From Paramacrobiotus metropolitanus (lineage: Eukaryota; Tardigrada; Eutardigrada; Parachela; Macrobiotidae), in the NCBI RefSeq assembly GCF_019649055.1, contig NW_026570379.1, positions 1 to 64,000 on the forward strand: DNA of 64,000 nucleotides, written 5' to 3'. The translations under genes and the position numbers were made by a program. The notes beneath the pieces are model-generated. The model searched no databases. It had not been told where the DNA came from and was given only the letters and a program-made list of their open reading frames with translations. Below are positions 33,638-44,703 of the stretch, piece after piece; position 1 is the stretch's first letter, and the number at the start of each line of letters is the position of its first letter.

Positions 33638-35200
33638 TTAGTTCTTGGCCAACACCCTCAGCGTCGTCGTGTGGACTATCCACTCGTGAAGGCCCTGGTG
33701 TGGCCGGAACATGCACTGTATGTGTCCGGCATCGGTCACTGCGATGGCTTCAAAGCGTGACCTACCGGGGATCAAGCGTCCGGGTCGGTTGATGAACGGC
33801 GTGTCGGTTGAGTTAGCCATGGACGAGGCGGTATCCTCGAGGTCTGGCATCAGGCCGCTGGTTGGCATGATGGCCCCGTACGGCGCCTCCGAGGGGCCTA
33901 AGACGACGCGGCCGTTGTGGCGCCAGATGACGTGGTTGCGCGCGTTCAGTAGGAGGCCTTCCGGGAGGGGCAGACGGACATCACACGGCACGTCGAGCGG
34001 ATCGCCTTCGATGGCCGTCAGGTGGGTGGGGTCGGTCGGGGCGAAGATGTCGCTGCGGCGCGTGATCAACGGCAGCAGCATATAGCGCTGCAGGACGCGG
34101 GGGCGGGGCGCGTAGGCGGCCGGGGCCGACGGGAGGGCGACGCACTGCACGGAGCCGCTGGAGGCCAGGCTGACGTTGAGGACTTGAAAGAGGAGGGTGT
34201 TGTTGAGCTGGAGAAAGCGATACAACCGTCCCGTCAAGTCGTCCGCCGGCACTGCCAACGGTCGTCCCGCTTCGAAGACGGTGCGGTCCTGATGCAGCCA
34301 GGCCATATTCCGCACATCGCTCCCGGCCGGCACTTCGCACGGGAAGCTCACGTTCTCCCCGAGCCGCGGCCGGTACACCAGGCTGTCCGTCACGGTATCG
34401 CTCGGGGCCAGCTGCGTCAGGGTGATGCGGTCATCCTGGCGGTTCTTCAGCCACGCCTCCGCCAGCATGTCGTTCACTACCACAGAGCCAGTTATTGGCA
34501 TGATAAGTGCACATTGCATTAGGTAAGTATCTTAATTGCATCAGGTAAGTATCCAACATATGGCTAGTTTACAAGACAATCACTTGAAAAGTGTATCAAG
34601 CCGGGCCTGTGGAACGGTTAGATACTTACGGCTGAAAATGAAAGCGGACGAAAAGTACCACGTACAAGTTAAACAGCACGCCGGCTCTACAGATAAATTA
34701 CTAGCGGTGCTTGCGAACCACAGTACACACGAGCGGGAGCGCCAGTACCACTGGGAAATGGTATTGGGATTGTGGAATTGGAAGAGCGTGACGTACGCTC
34801 TTCGTGGCGTCAGACAAATTTCATGCTCTTGACGAAGACTTACTGAAATTACCGGAACAGGCTCAGGCTCGCAACACTTATAGTACTAAAACGACATACT
34901 TAGTACTAGAAAACATTTATAACAGAAACACTTCCCCAATGCTATCCTGATCGGGAATTGTACCCATTACCCATTACACAAATCGCATTAGCTATACTTG
35001 TAGTACTTTATTATACGCCACTCACGGTCAGGGCCCGCCTTGCGCTGCTCCGCGTCGAACGACAGCGACCTCTGCGGTTGTGGTGGGCTCGACGGACATC
35101 CCGCCGACAAGGACAGCTGCTGCTGCAGTATTACACAGCTGCACAGGAATGCCTGCCAAAGACCAAAACGGGCCTGGGAATTCGCCATCCATGCAGCCAT
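33638..35200 (-). CDS. Secreted protein with two immunoglobulin-like domains
   Basis: Exon 1 (35026-35200) starts M-A-A-W-M-A-N-S-Q and has a hydrophobic signal-like core (W-Q-A-F-L-C-S-C-V-I-L). It ends at a perfect donor GTGAGT. Exon 2 (33638-34476) starts after GTAG. Both boundaries are phase 1, usual for Ig exons, and give 337 residues. Ig domain 1 has Cys105, Trp118 and Cys170 with S-L-A-S-S-G-S-V-Q-C; domain 2 has Cys223, Trp243 and Cys313 with V-T-D-A-G-H-I-Q-C. No transmembrane segment or anchor follows, so it is probably secreted. It has a GC-rich relative at 50048-50858 with the same exon start. The Ig fold and exon 2 are well supported; exon 1 rests on signal peptide, donor and phase. 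The ligand is unknown. Confidence 0.7.
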
Positions 35201-36253
35201 CGCCGTGCGCCTGCATCAGTTGCAACTAACCATTCAGACTGTCGTTAGCTACGGTATCCGTGAAATAGCATAATATGTCTTTTGAATCATCTGTGCTTTG
35301 AACTTTTCTTAAGCTTCTACAACGTTGTACAAGCTGGACACTGGCCAACTATCGGCCAAACAGCTTGCATAGACCTGTGCTTCGCCATACGCGCATACAT
35401 GAGGTTCGCTGACAAAAATACAACTAACATTATCCAATGAACTGATTATGCGCAGCTTTAATTACTTGGACTTACCCACTTCGATTCGGATCAGATATTT
35501 ATTTTAATAAAACGGGAGAAAGATGGACGCCGGAGAGGTGCAGTGTGAAGTGCAGTAGCTTCTTAATTGTCCCTATGCAATTTTCAGGTTGTGAGGAGAT
35601 TATTTCAGCGGATAGTCACATCCCGGCGCTAAAATAGAAGTCAGTGATTTATCGCTAATTTAGGTTGATGCCGTATATGCAAACGTTTTAAAGAGAAACG
35701 CCGGCCTTCTTTCAAAGCTGCCGATTTATCCGCAGAGCCTTCGCTATGGCAAGTGATTGGTTGACCTTTTTAGCCGGACGCCATCTTGCTTTTGAGCGCA
35801 CTTTGCTTGCTGACTGATCAAGAAAAACCCAAAAGAATTTTCTATGAAACTCTACAAAAAACAGCTCGTTTGCATAAAACCGTATAAATTACTAATTTTT
35901 GTTGAATTTCTAACCATTTGTGCAGTAAAACTGAGTGTTATTTTCGCGCCGCGCGAAAATAACTTAATATTGTACATTCAAACAAGAATAATATATTACC
36001 GCACGAAATAGGCATACAGAGTTCATCATGTTCTATAGTACTTAGTACACAATCTCCTGGTAATCCTTTACCTGGACAGATGAACCCAATTATTTTGACA
36101 GTTGCTTTTTCCATTTTGATGATAATCCTTCAACTTTGTATTTAAAGTTTAAAGTGCAAATCAGTACAACAAAGTTGAGTCAACTGCAAAAATAGATTTC
36201 AATCAGGATAACAGTTTAAAAAACAGAGCATAGTTGTTTAGACGAACTGTTTA
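35201..36253. repeat. Spacer with a dispersed repeat copy
   Basis: About 35632-35800 matches 6128-6270 (starting 'atagaagt-agcgatt' and including 'cggacgccatcttgc'). The rest is AT-rich and without recognisable exons. Confidence 0.45.
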
Positions 36254-36325
36254 GGCGAACTGTGCGAATGCTGCAGGTACTGGAAATGGCATTTCCCAGT
36301 ATTTGCAGCATTCGCACAGTTCGCC
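36254..36325. repeat. 72-nt hairpin
   Basis: Arms GGCGAACTGTGCGAATGCTG... and its complement pair over about 34 bp with three mismatches around a 3-4 nt loop. The size suits a microRNA precursor, but the same 'gttcgcc' word recurs in the tandem repeat just downstream, so a repeat origin is as likely. Confidence 0.6.
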
Positions 36326-36334
36326 AGTGGAGAG

Positions 36335-36655
36335 GTACTGGCAGTCTAAGTAAGCCTAATCACAGGCCTACCAGGTCGGATTTTGCCATATTCGCCACCT
36401 TCTAACAGTTCGCCAAGGGTGCTTTAAAGGTTAATCTCAGGAGGCATGCCAAACGGAATGCCGAGTCTGATTTTCCCATGTTGGCAACGTTCGCCAAGGC
36501 CCCTTTTAAGGTCAATCTAAGTAAGCCTAACGAAAGGCATACCGGGCCGAATTTCCCATAATCGCAAAATTTGCGCTGTTCGCCGCGGATGCTACAAAGG
36601 TCAGTCTAAGTAAGCATAACAGACGGAATGCCGGGTTATACGTAATTGCCGGGTT
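36335..36655. repeat. Degenerate tandem repeat, about 85-90 bp unit, four copies
   Basis: Units start near 36341, 36430, 36511 and 36600. Each begins with a form of 'tcaatctaagtaagcctaac', continues with 'ggcat(g/a)ccg' and ends in 'ttcgcc...aaagg'. Divergence between copies is considerable. Confidence 0.65.
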
Positions 36656-37412
36656 CATGTAATGCTTTTAGATAAAATGAGCGTCGTAAGCTCGTAACTC
36701 GTAAAAGCTTATGGAAGGAAACAGTTAACCAGCCTGGGGCTCCAGGGCCCCTTTTACTGCAGTGTGTACGTCTCTTTACCTCATTTACTGCAAAAATGGT
36801 AATAAATGCAGCGTCTGGGTCACCAGTTTTCGCTGAGGCGATTCTGTCAGAAGGGCCGTCTGGATGTCTTCAATGGTATCGGGAGGCGGACTGCTCCACC
36901 TACAAACAGTTTAACAACCCCTTTACCGTTCACCCAGTTGTTGCGTTGTAAATGCGTAACGTACAACTGTACATGTTGTACAACGAGTCAATACTACGTG
37001 TCATGTCGCGAAATTATAATTATGTTGAATGTTTTTTATGCAATTTCCGCTTAGTAGTTGTTTTTCTTGTATTCACCTAGCAGCGTTATCGGTCATCAGT
37101 TGAGTTGTTGTCTTCCAGTGAAAGCAGCGTAAAAGCGTAATAAGATACTCTGTTAGATCACTTACGCCTACTCCGGTGATTTAGCACACCGGTCTACGCA
37201 GAAGTCTTTCGAAAATTAATAACAGTTACAGCGCTAACTAGACTGAAATATCCAAAACCTTTGGTGAGGAAAACATTTTTCTAAGAAGTTGTTACTGATT
37301 TAATATGGTTCAAGTTTACGCGACTGATAATGTTTTTGGCGGCCTTAATACGTAACCGTGGTTGCGGACGAAATGTAAAAGAGACGCAGAAAGAACGAAC
37401 TAACTACTGTAC
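36656..37412. other. Spacer, nothing assigned
   Basis: I see no exon with splice support. It lies just downstream of the minus-strand gene at 37413-38254 and may hold its later exons, because that gene's last visible exon ends at a strong donor (37413 region). Confidence 0.3.
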
Positions 37413-38254
37413 TTACAGCATAAAAGAGACGCTTAGCAACGCCCACAGTAAATCCTCCGGCAGATGTTCGGGGGCTGGGAAAGCGTTTAAGCCATCCAGC
37501 AGACGATGCAGCTGTGTGGCCTCCAGTTCCGGACAGCACACTTCGAACATTCGGCGAAAGGAAGCCGAGTAATCCGCTGTCGTTGTGCCGGCAAAACTGA
37601 ACGACCAACGAGCCACGTTGAGAAAGAAGGTGTCTGTGTATCGGGTGTACAGATCGTGGTCCACGCCCCCTGTCTCCCCGTTACGACGTACTATAGGGAG
37701 GTTAATGGAGTTCTTCGCGTCGAACACACACTGTCGCAGCAGGAGATGATCGCATATGGTTCGGAACTGCGGAGACTGGTAAGGGAACAACATATACACA
37801 TCCGGCTCGATCACGGTTAAGACATTGGTCGGCTGGGGAAATCCAGTTCGTTAATGTACAGGTCTGTATTGCCAGTGTTGACGAGCCACTTGAGCTTCAG
37901 TGACAGAAATTTCAGTAAGTCGACCAAGGAGAACAGACAGTATTCCCACTCTCCCACGAGGCACAAAACGCGGCAGTGCTCCGTGACACTTCGCGCCAGG
38001 AAGTGGACACAGGCGAAACTTCCGTTCCACCTCCACGTTCTGCATGCTGCGTCCGTATCATCGGGACCCACATCCTCATGAATTGGCTGCACCGGCAGGA
38101 TGACACACGACCGGATTATACTGGAGTCCAGCAGATGTAGAAACGCCTTACTTACCCTGTAACGCCAGCAGCGTATCTTAACCGACAGCTGATAATTAAC
38201 GTGCCGTCTGCGGACCAAATTTTTATTGTATCGCGAAGAATCGATTGTCAGCAT
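37413..38254 (-). CDS. Uncharacterised protein, partial, with one frameshift
   Basis: Two minus-strand frames follow each other: 38254-37817 (M-L-T-I-D-S-S-R-Y...N-E-L-D-F-P-S-R-P-M-S, stop) and 37814-37413 (I-E-P-D-V-Y-M-L-F-P-Y-Q...). The offset corresponds to one missing base at about 37815, so this is either a sequence error or a broken gene. Inside the first frame a strong donor (CAGGGTAAGTAAG near 38160) and an in-phase acceptor (GTGCAG near 38095) suggest a short intron. The second frame ends with the donor-like sequence GTAAGTAC, so at least one more exon lies below 37413. The composition is that of a folded globular protein (many Leu, Phe, Trp, Cys). I do not recognise the family. 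Confidence 0.5.
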
Positions 38255-39474
38255 TTATCCGATTTTGCTTTTTTATCAATTAGTTTCGTAGCAAAAACCT
38301 TGCTTCGTAAACGCAGCTCACCGTTTAATTATTTTTACGCACGGTAACGGGAAGTAGTGGCAATGACGCCAGAAGCGGTCAAAATAGAACCTCTAGAAAT
38401 GTCTACCCCTCCTTTTACCTTTTAAGTAGATTTTGATGGAATATATCCAGATTGGAGTAGATGAAGATTTGAATTTCCAGGATTAGTTCGCTAAAGTAGG
38501 GCTCATCGTCAAGAAACTCTGCAAATCAGAGAGTTATCCAAGCACATTGATATTGTAGCCGTACAAATGAGATCTGTAGTGAAGATGTACATCTCATTGG
38601 TGCTAGTTCAACCGGAAACATTTGAGTGTGTACTTGTACGAGATGACCAGTTCTAACGTGGATTTTCTAGACTTATGAGATTGTTTGAATGTTCTGAAAT
38701 CATGCTTGCTCTTGCCCGTGCCCTTGCTCTTCCCCAATGACTTTTCAGCTGATTAAAAATGTTTGTGCACTTTGACAATCGCGCCGGTATCGGTTAACAT
38801 GTTCGCAATTGCATAACTGACTTTTGAATAATTCGCTAACTCGTAACATCACCGTAATAGGGGCCAGTGCCGTATATGACTGCGTAATATGCTCGTATAC
38901 TGTGCTGACGGAAAGTGAAAGTAATAGTTCTTAACTATAACTTTAATCACACAACAAGCAGGAATAACAACGAGATGGAAAGCAACAGGAAATGGTAGAC
39001 CGATCGCTGGAATGATCGATATCATTCACAGCAAAGCAAAACCTTATATCTCAGTGCAACCGTGTTGCAACGATTCTAGAAAGTTCGTTAACTTTCACGG
39101 TGACAATAAAACATGAGACCAGTCTCTTAGATTGTTATGCGTTATGGCCAAAGCCATAACGTGCTCATCCATGCACACATTCGCAATGAAACAAGCTGTA
39201 ATAAAACGCATCATGCACAAACACAAGTTTAGCAATAAAGCTCAAAAACATAGTCGCCTTTCAAATGACCGCTATGCGTATACCGGCGCAACAACCGACG
39301 GTCACCGACGAACCGTTAAAACCTAGTTTTATCGTGGTACAGGTGGATTAACCCACTTCATTAGTGGCAGCTTAGAAGTTGCCGTTGTAGTATCGTGATC
39401 GCTTTACTAGTTTTGCCGCTGATAGTTGCTTTAGTGAGACTGCCAGCTTTTGCAGTACATATATATTTTTGGTT
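38255..39474. repeat. Spacer containing a dispersed repeat (copy 1 of 2)
   Basis: About 38868-39240 ('gtgccgtatatgactgcgta' through 'ggaatgatcgatatca' to 'aagtttagcaataaa') is repeated in the same orientation at 43925-44330. The similarity covers about 370 bp with scattered changes. No coding potential is evident. Confidence 0.6.
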
Positions 39475-40361
39475 CTAGTGCTCGAATGTCCTACCTTCGG
39501 ACTGTAGAACGGTGCAGACTAAGCCACCGAGTATGTCGCCGACCGTCCGCTGCTGCATAACGAACAAGCCCTCCACAAATTCCGTTGTCGCTCTCCGCAC
39601 TAGAAAACCGTCATAGCGGCCTGTGTCGGCGAGGTAGTAGTTCTTCACTTGGTTATACATTTCAGCGCGCTCGGGGGCCAGCAGCAGCTCCATATAGTCA
39701 TCGTGCAGGCCCAGCAGCATCGTGTGCGAGTCTCGCAGCCAGTATGTATGGAATCGTGGGAAGGAACACGCTGCTTGCAGAAAGCGCACGGGATGCGGAT
39801 ACTTCTCGGACGGACGGAACATGGGCTCGCGGACCTTTTGAAAGGCACCACGAGGCACGAGCGGGCCGCGATCTCCGCGCCGGCGCAGCCGTTGCGTCAG
39901 TGCGGTGGGTCCATCAATGACGGTGTAGTGCGCTACGGTGGCATCCGCTTGGGGCACTTCCACGGTGACGACGGAATACCCGCACGAACTAGGCAGGAAC
40001 CATTCGGTCTCCGCCCAGCGAATGCTGTCCACCAAGCGAGCCGGCGTCCACGCCGCCACGCCGCTGTCCTGGAGGTCGATGCGAACTTCGATATCGCCCG
40101 AGCTCAGGTCCGTAGTGGATTCATCGAAATCGGGGTCTTTAACACTCCATACATGACCATAAGCGGCATGCTGCACCGTATGGGCGTCTAGTTGAACGGA
40201 CACGCCGTGCTCGTCCACATCACAGACATACCCACGCATCAGTGCACCGGACGCTCCCAGTATATCCACTACAAATGGATCATACAGACCACTGTCCGAT
40301 TCTAAGGAGTATTCCGGCCTGTATATAGGGAGAAGAAGAAATTTTCCCAAAGGCATGCTAC
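39475..40361 (-). CDS. Divergent FMRP-like protein exon (tandem Tudor/Agenet and KH-like region)
   Basis: This is an open frame of about 295 codons on the minus strand following a 3' splice site (CCATTGCAG, exon start 40361; a second acceptor TATACAG would start it at 40318). The order of motifs resembles the N-terminal part of fragile-X proteins. A first Tudor-like repeat has G-A-S-G-A-L-M-R-G-Y-V-C-D-V-D-E. A second has D-I-E-V-R-I-D...W-T-P-A-R-L-V-D. Then comes a helical/KH0-like part and a KH1-like start D-G-F-L-V-R-R...V-E-G-L-F-V-M, where FMRP has E-Q-F-I-V-R-E-D-L-M-G-L-A-I-G. The KH GxxG loop glycines are not kept. The frame ends at a stop at 39475 unless spliced earlier. FMRP proteins bind RNA and regulate translation. 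The similarity is from memory and weak. Confidence 0.4.
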
Positions 40362-41639
40362 CTGCAATGGAATATACAGTTGAACCTGGTACTTGTAAGA
40401 TACAAACTATTAGGATTTCATTAATCGAACGGAGCACAGCAAAGGCCCTCTAATTCAGACAAAATTAAAAATCCTCGATCCGCTACGGAAGTAAGAAATG
40501 ACGTCATACAAGGAAGTAAATGTCGCCTTATGAGGAAGTTAAGGGACAGCTTAAGGAAGTACTTACAATATATAGATATGTTTGCACATCCAGTGTTCAA
40601 ATGTTAAATACGGCACGCGTAGCACATGTAAATTTTTCCGCGCATATGTTTTGACTGGAATCCATAGCATTCCATCGCATCCCGCAGTATCCTCTACGTA
40701 TCCTTCATGGATCTTTCTAATCTACTTTTTTGAGTCACCGCCGTATCCCACCGTACCTCTGCAGCATGCTTTATGCATCTCAAATGTATTCCCTTTGAAA
40801 ACGTAAAAAATAATGCGGATAACTGAACGAGTATTCTACAGCACAGCCGCACAGGTACTGCGCTCAACCACATATAGCGGCTGCCGACGTTTTGATTTAA
40901 GGCAGCGTCTTTCTGTTAAATAAGACAAAACATATTTGGCAAACCACATAAAATGCTTTAGTTTTCCGTCAAAGTGCGTAAAACTGCATAAAATCCATGG
41001 TGCGACTCACTTGTCAGGAAACAGGTAGACAAGGCCACGCAGAACGAACGCTCCACGAATAGTTAAAATTATTCTTAAACTACCGTAGTTACTTAACAAT
41101 TGGGAAACCAGCATAATCAGACTAGCCAACAATTCCAGGCCTACTATCGTCTGTATTGGCAACACTCGCAATCGAATCAGCGGACGAAGAACGCTTCAAC
41201 AAGGAACAAGGTTGGGAGAAGAAACTGGGAATCGGCTTAACTGGAATCTAAGGGGATAGTGCGGAGAAAATGCATATGCGCCAGTGCAGAAGGAACTGCT
41301 CGTCGGATCAGCAGCGAGAAACGGCGACGGATCGATACTATTGCGTAACTTCGTAGCGCGCAGCACGTGCTGAATAAAATCTTGTTGCGAGTGAACAGCC
41401 GCAGTTGGCGGTCTGGTGGATACGTATCGTGAGGATGGATGGCAGGGATGATGAGAGATGTGGCTGGGCGAATAATCCGACTGCAAGGCTGAACTATACC
41501 GGCATCGACGGAGATCATTCCTGTCTATATAGTCACAGTGGAGGCCGATCAACGGAGGTGTCAAAAGATTCTTATTGCGGTGATCAGAACACCGCTACCA
41601 GTTACATACAGATATTCTCCGGATCCTGAACCTGTCCCA
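40362..41639. other. Spacer, nothing assigned
   Basis: This is the upstream side of the FMRP-like exon and may hold its first exon, but I cannot pick one. Open frames at 40582 (plus) and 41196-41564 (minus) lack motifs. Confidence 0.3.
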
Positions 41640-42268
41640 CAGCGACGTCAGCCATCTCCATCCGGACGCGCCTTCGACACCCGCAACTTCGTCTTCGGTA
41701 ATTTGTTCTCTCTGCAATTCGATGGCAATGTGACCTTTCCCCGCGCAGCGTCCTGGACACCCTCAGTCTGACATGGCAGTCGACAGTGACCTTTGGGAAC
41801 AATTTCCTGTGCCCGAACGTCACGCCGGACTGCGCCTGCTGTGCGGCGTTCGGGATCGTCGGCTTGGCGTACGAGACGGCGCTGGGGACGGAGGACGTCA
41901 AGCCCTGGTTCCGGTTTCGCTGCGGGACGGTGCCCCTTCAGCCACGAGTGGTCCGTCGGCGGTCCGGGAGGACCACGAGAAAGCCGATTATCCCGGATGT
42001 CGTACTACGAAACTTGCGTGAATCCGAACGCTCCGCCGACCTCCGAAGCACCCTCGATGATCTCCGCGACCTGCAATGGTCCTTTGAACGACACTAGGGA
42101 CGCCGGAAACCTGTACGCCACCGGATGTGATCACGGCGACGTGCACCCGGGGCAGTGTGACCTTTTCCCAGGTGGATTTTCACGCGTCGGACGCGCTACA
42201 AGCCAGGGTGTCGGTGGACAACAGCCCGCCTTCTTGCACAGTTCTGACCGGAAGCCGGTTTTTGGCTC
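41640..42268 (+). pseudogene. Cys-rich secreted-type coding remnant truncated by a retrotransposon
   Basis: GC-rich plus-strand sequence with protein-like stretches in changing frames: V-T-F-G-N-N-F-L-C-P-N-V-T-P-D-C-A-C-C, a W-F-R-F-R-C-G-T-V block to about 41940, then Y-Y-E-T-C-V-N-P...C-N-G-P-L-N-D, then S-V-T-F-S-Q-V-D-F-H-A-S-D to V-L-T-G-S-R-F-L-A-Q-C near 42260. The recurring S/T-V-T-F and Cys pattern suggests a repeated beta-sheet domain, perhaps with small introns between pieces. At about 42268 the sequence changes in mid-codon to RLE retrotransposon. I do not recognise the family. Confidence 0.4.
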
Positions 42269-43005
42269 AGTGCACTTCCTTCAGCCCACATCGGCAACCT
42301 ACTCGACGACGAAACGATGAAAATTTCAATTGGCCTGCGTCTGGGAGCGGATATCTGCGAGCCACATAACTGCACCAAATGTCACAAACATGTTGACAAG
42401 TTGGGCCACCACGGATTATCATGCAGCTACTCGGCTGGTGGGCATGCGCGCCATGGAGGGCTTAACAGTATTACGTGCCGCGCCTGTGCTTCAGCTGGTG
42501 TCCCTGCTAAGCTCGAACCACGCGGCACGTCCTCCATGACAGATCAACGCCCTGACGGCTGTACAACATTCGCCTGGAAAAGAGGAATGAGTCTGGCCTG
42601 GGATGTGACGTGCGTCGACACAATGGCCCTTTCCCATTTCCCGCCTACGTCGATTACGGCAGGTGATGCTGCTGTACAAGCAGAAGAAAAGAAGTCCCGA
42701 CTGTATGCCTATCTGCAAAGGCGCTACATTTTTTTTCCGATCGCCTTTGAAACGAAGGGTCCTTAGTGCCCATCGGCTATCGCCATTGTGCAGGAGTTGG
42801 GCAAAAGACTTCAGGAGCACACAGGAGAGCGTCGATCACACGAGTTTCTGCGTCAACGACTATCGTTGGAGATTCAGCGCGGAAATGCAGCATCTATCCT
42901 TGGCACGATGGACGGAGTGGATAGTTTAAGGAAGGTTTGCTGCTGTGATTAATATAGCGAGTTTCTTTCTTTATTACCATAACTGCGCGATGATTATTAA
43001 TAAAA
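42269..43005 (+). mobile_element. 5'-truncated RLE retrotransposon copy
   Basis: It begins at the P-S-A-H-I-G-N-L-L-D-D position of the polyprotein (compare about 4538 in the long copy), keeps the CX2C...HHGLSC knuckle and the R-P-D-G...W-D-V-T nuclease core, and has a TAG after K-G-P (about 42766) and further changes near the C-terminus. The 3' UTR ends 'attaataaaagcg'. A clear target duplication is not visible to me. It interrupts the Cys-rich coding sequence to its left. Confidence 0.85.
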
Positions 43006-43152
43006 GCGTTTAATAAAAACACCCTGAAGCGCCGGCACGTGCTGCGCGACATGAACGCGTGGATACTGCGCCAACCGCACCGACTGCAGCTGACCGCAGC
43101 ACCCAGCGGGTTAATTTGTTAGAAAACGAAGAACACAAACTCAGAATACAAC

Positions 43153-43823
43153 TTAAGGGATTTGGCTTGGTACATAGCACCAAATTCGCGTACATTTACG
43201 GGGACTTTCGCTGTCGCGCACTCCCAAACACGTTTTTGCATTGCTTTTATGGTATTTTGTAGCCAAAAGAATTGTATACGAAGGTGCGAAATCCGTTTTC
43301 GCGCGCAACATCCGGTTGCGGAGTTGTGAAGGCAACAAAATTCCAAAAAGATTAAATGCATTCAGGTGTACCAAAAGTCTCGTTATGGACCGATCCCTTT
43401 CAAATTTTGCACATACATAAATACGCATAACCATGAAGATCGTTCTTACACCGATTCACTGTTCTAGCATGTTTTTCAAATTTTATAAAGAATTTCAAAA
43501 ATTTTAAAATCGAAAAAAATCTTCAAGTCTGGCTAGGTGTAAGAACGATGTTCATGGTTCTGTGCATTTACGTGCAAAATTTGAAAGGGATCGGTCCATA
43601 ATGAGACTTTAGGAACACCGGAATGCATTTAAACTTTTGCAATTTTGTTGCGCTCATAACTTCGCAACCGGATGTTGCGCCGGCAATGCACGCCTTTGTA
43701 TACAAATCATTTGGCTATACAATGTCAAAAACCAACCCTAAAACGTGTTTGCAAGTGCGCGAAAGCGAATATTCCCGTTAATCTACATGAATTTAGTGCT
43801 ATGCACCGGGCCAAATCCCTTAA
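43153..43823. mobile_element. TTAA-flanked fold-back MITE, copy C
   Basis: It starts TTAAGGGATTTGGCTTGGTA and ends with the complement of TTAAGGGATTTGGCCCGGTG. The total of 671 bp is close to copy B (673 bp). Both arms carry the family landmarks with small changes. Confidence 0.85.
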
Positions 43824-43924
43824 GATCGTATAGCATAATATTATAAATTTTGATCTTGGACTTATTTTGAAAAAGTCATTTAATTTCGCCCCGAAACACT
43901 TCGGCAAAATACAGCTGAAAGGGG

Positions 43925-44330
43925 TGAGTGCCGTATATGACTGCGTAATATACTGGTACTGTGCTGACGGAAAGGGAAAGCATTAGTTCTTGACTATATA
44001 ACTTTAATAACACAACAAGCAGGAATTTCAATGAGATAGAAAGCAACAGGAAATGGTCGACCGAAGGCTGGAATGATCGATATCATACACAGCAGAACAA
44101 CACCTTATATCTCAGGGCAACCGTGTTGCAGCAACTCTAGAAAGTTTGGTAACTTACCAGATGACAATAAACATTCACAACTTCGTATGACAATAAAACA
44201 TGAGAGCAATCTTTTAGAAGTTTAGATTGTCAGTCGTTATGGCCAAAGCCATACACACATACGCAGTTGAACAAGCTGTATATAACGCATCAAGCACAAA
44301 CACAAGTTTAGCAATAAATCTCATAAACAT
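43925..44330. repeat. Dispersed repeat (copy 2 of 2)
   Basis: Direct repeat of 38868-39240, same orientation. Differences include small insertions after 44180, where 'atgacaataaa' is duplicated. Confidence 0.6.
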
Positions 44331-44627
44331 GGATTCATCTTGTTGTCAATACAACAACTTGTTTCCAAGCTGCTTCACAGATGTCATGATTGCACAGTGA
44401 CGTTTACCAAAACTGCAAAACCTGTACCATGATTCAGCCGAGCTCCAAAGACGCAGAAACACCGCCATCGGCCGGAGTCTAATTATTCAGTCTAATCTAA
44501 TGTGTATTGCTCTTATGGCTGGAAGCACCAGATTCCTGCCTTAAAAAAGGGCAATTTTCAAGATTTTATTTCAAGAATTGTCAGAAACGGGCGCTGTTCT
44601 AGTCCGATTCCTTATGTTGTATGGAAA

Positions 44628-44703
44628 TGGGACGAGTGCAGCGATGTGGAGGAATTCGCTATACAAGTACAGCGGATTGCTCCATATCGCTGCGCTCGTC
44701 CCA
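44628..44703. repeat. 76-nt hairpin
   Basis: Arm TGGGACGAGTGCAGCGATGT (44628 on) pairs with CATATCGCTGCGCTCGTCCC (ending 44702-44703) with two mismatches and a 27-nt loop. It has the size of a microRNA precursor or a small fold-back. The region to either side (44331-45361) shows nothing else I can assign. Confidence 0.55.
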
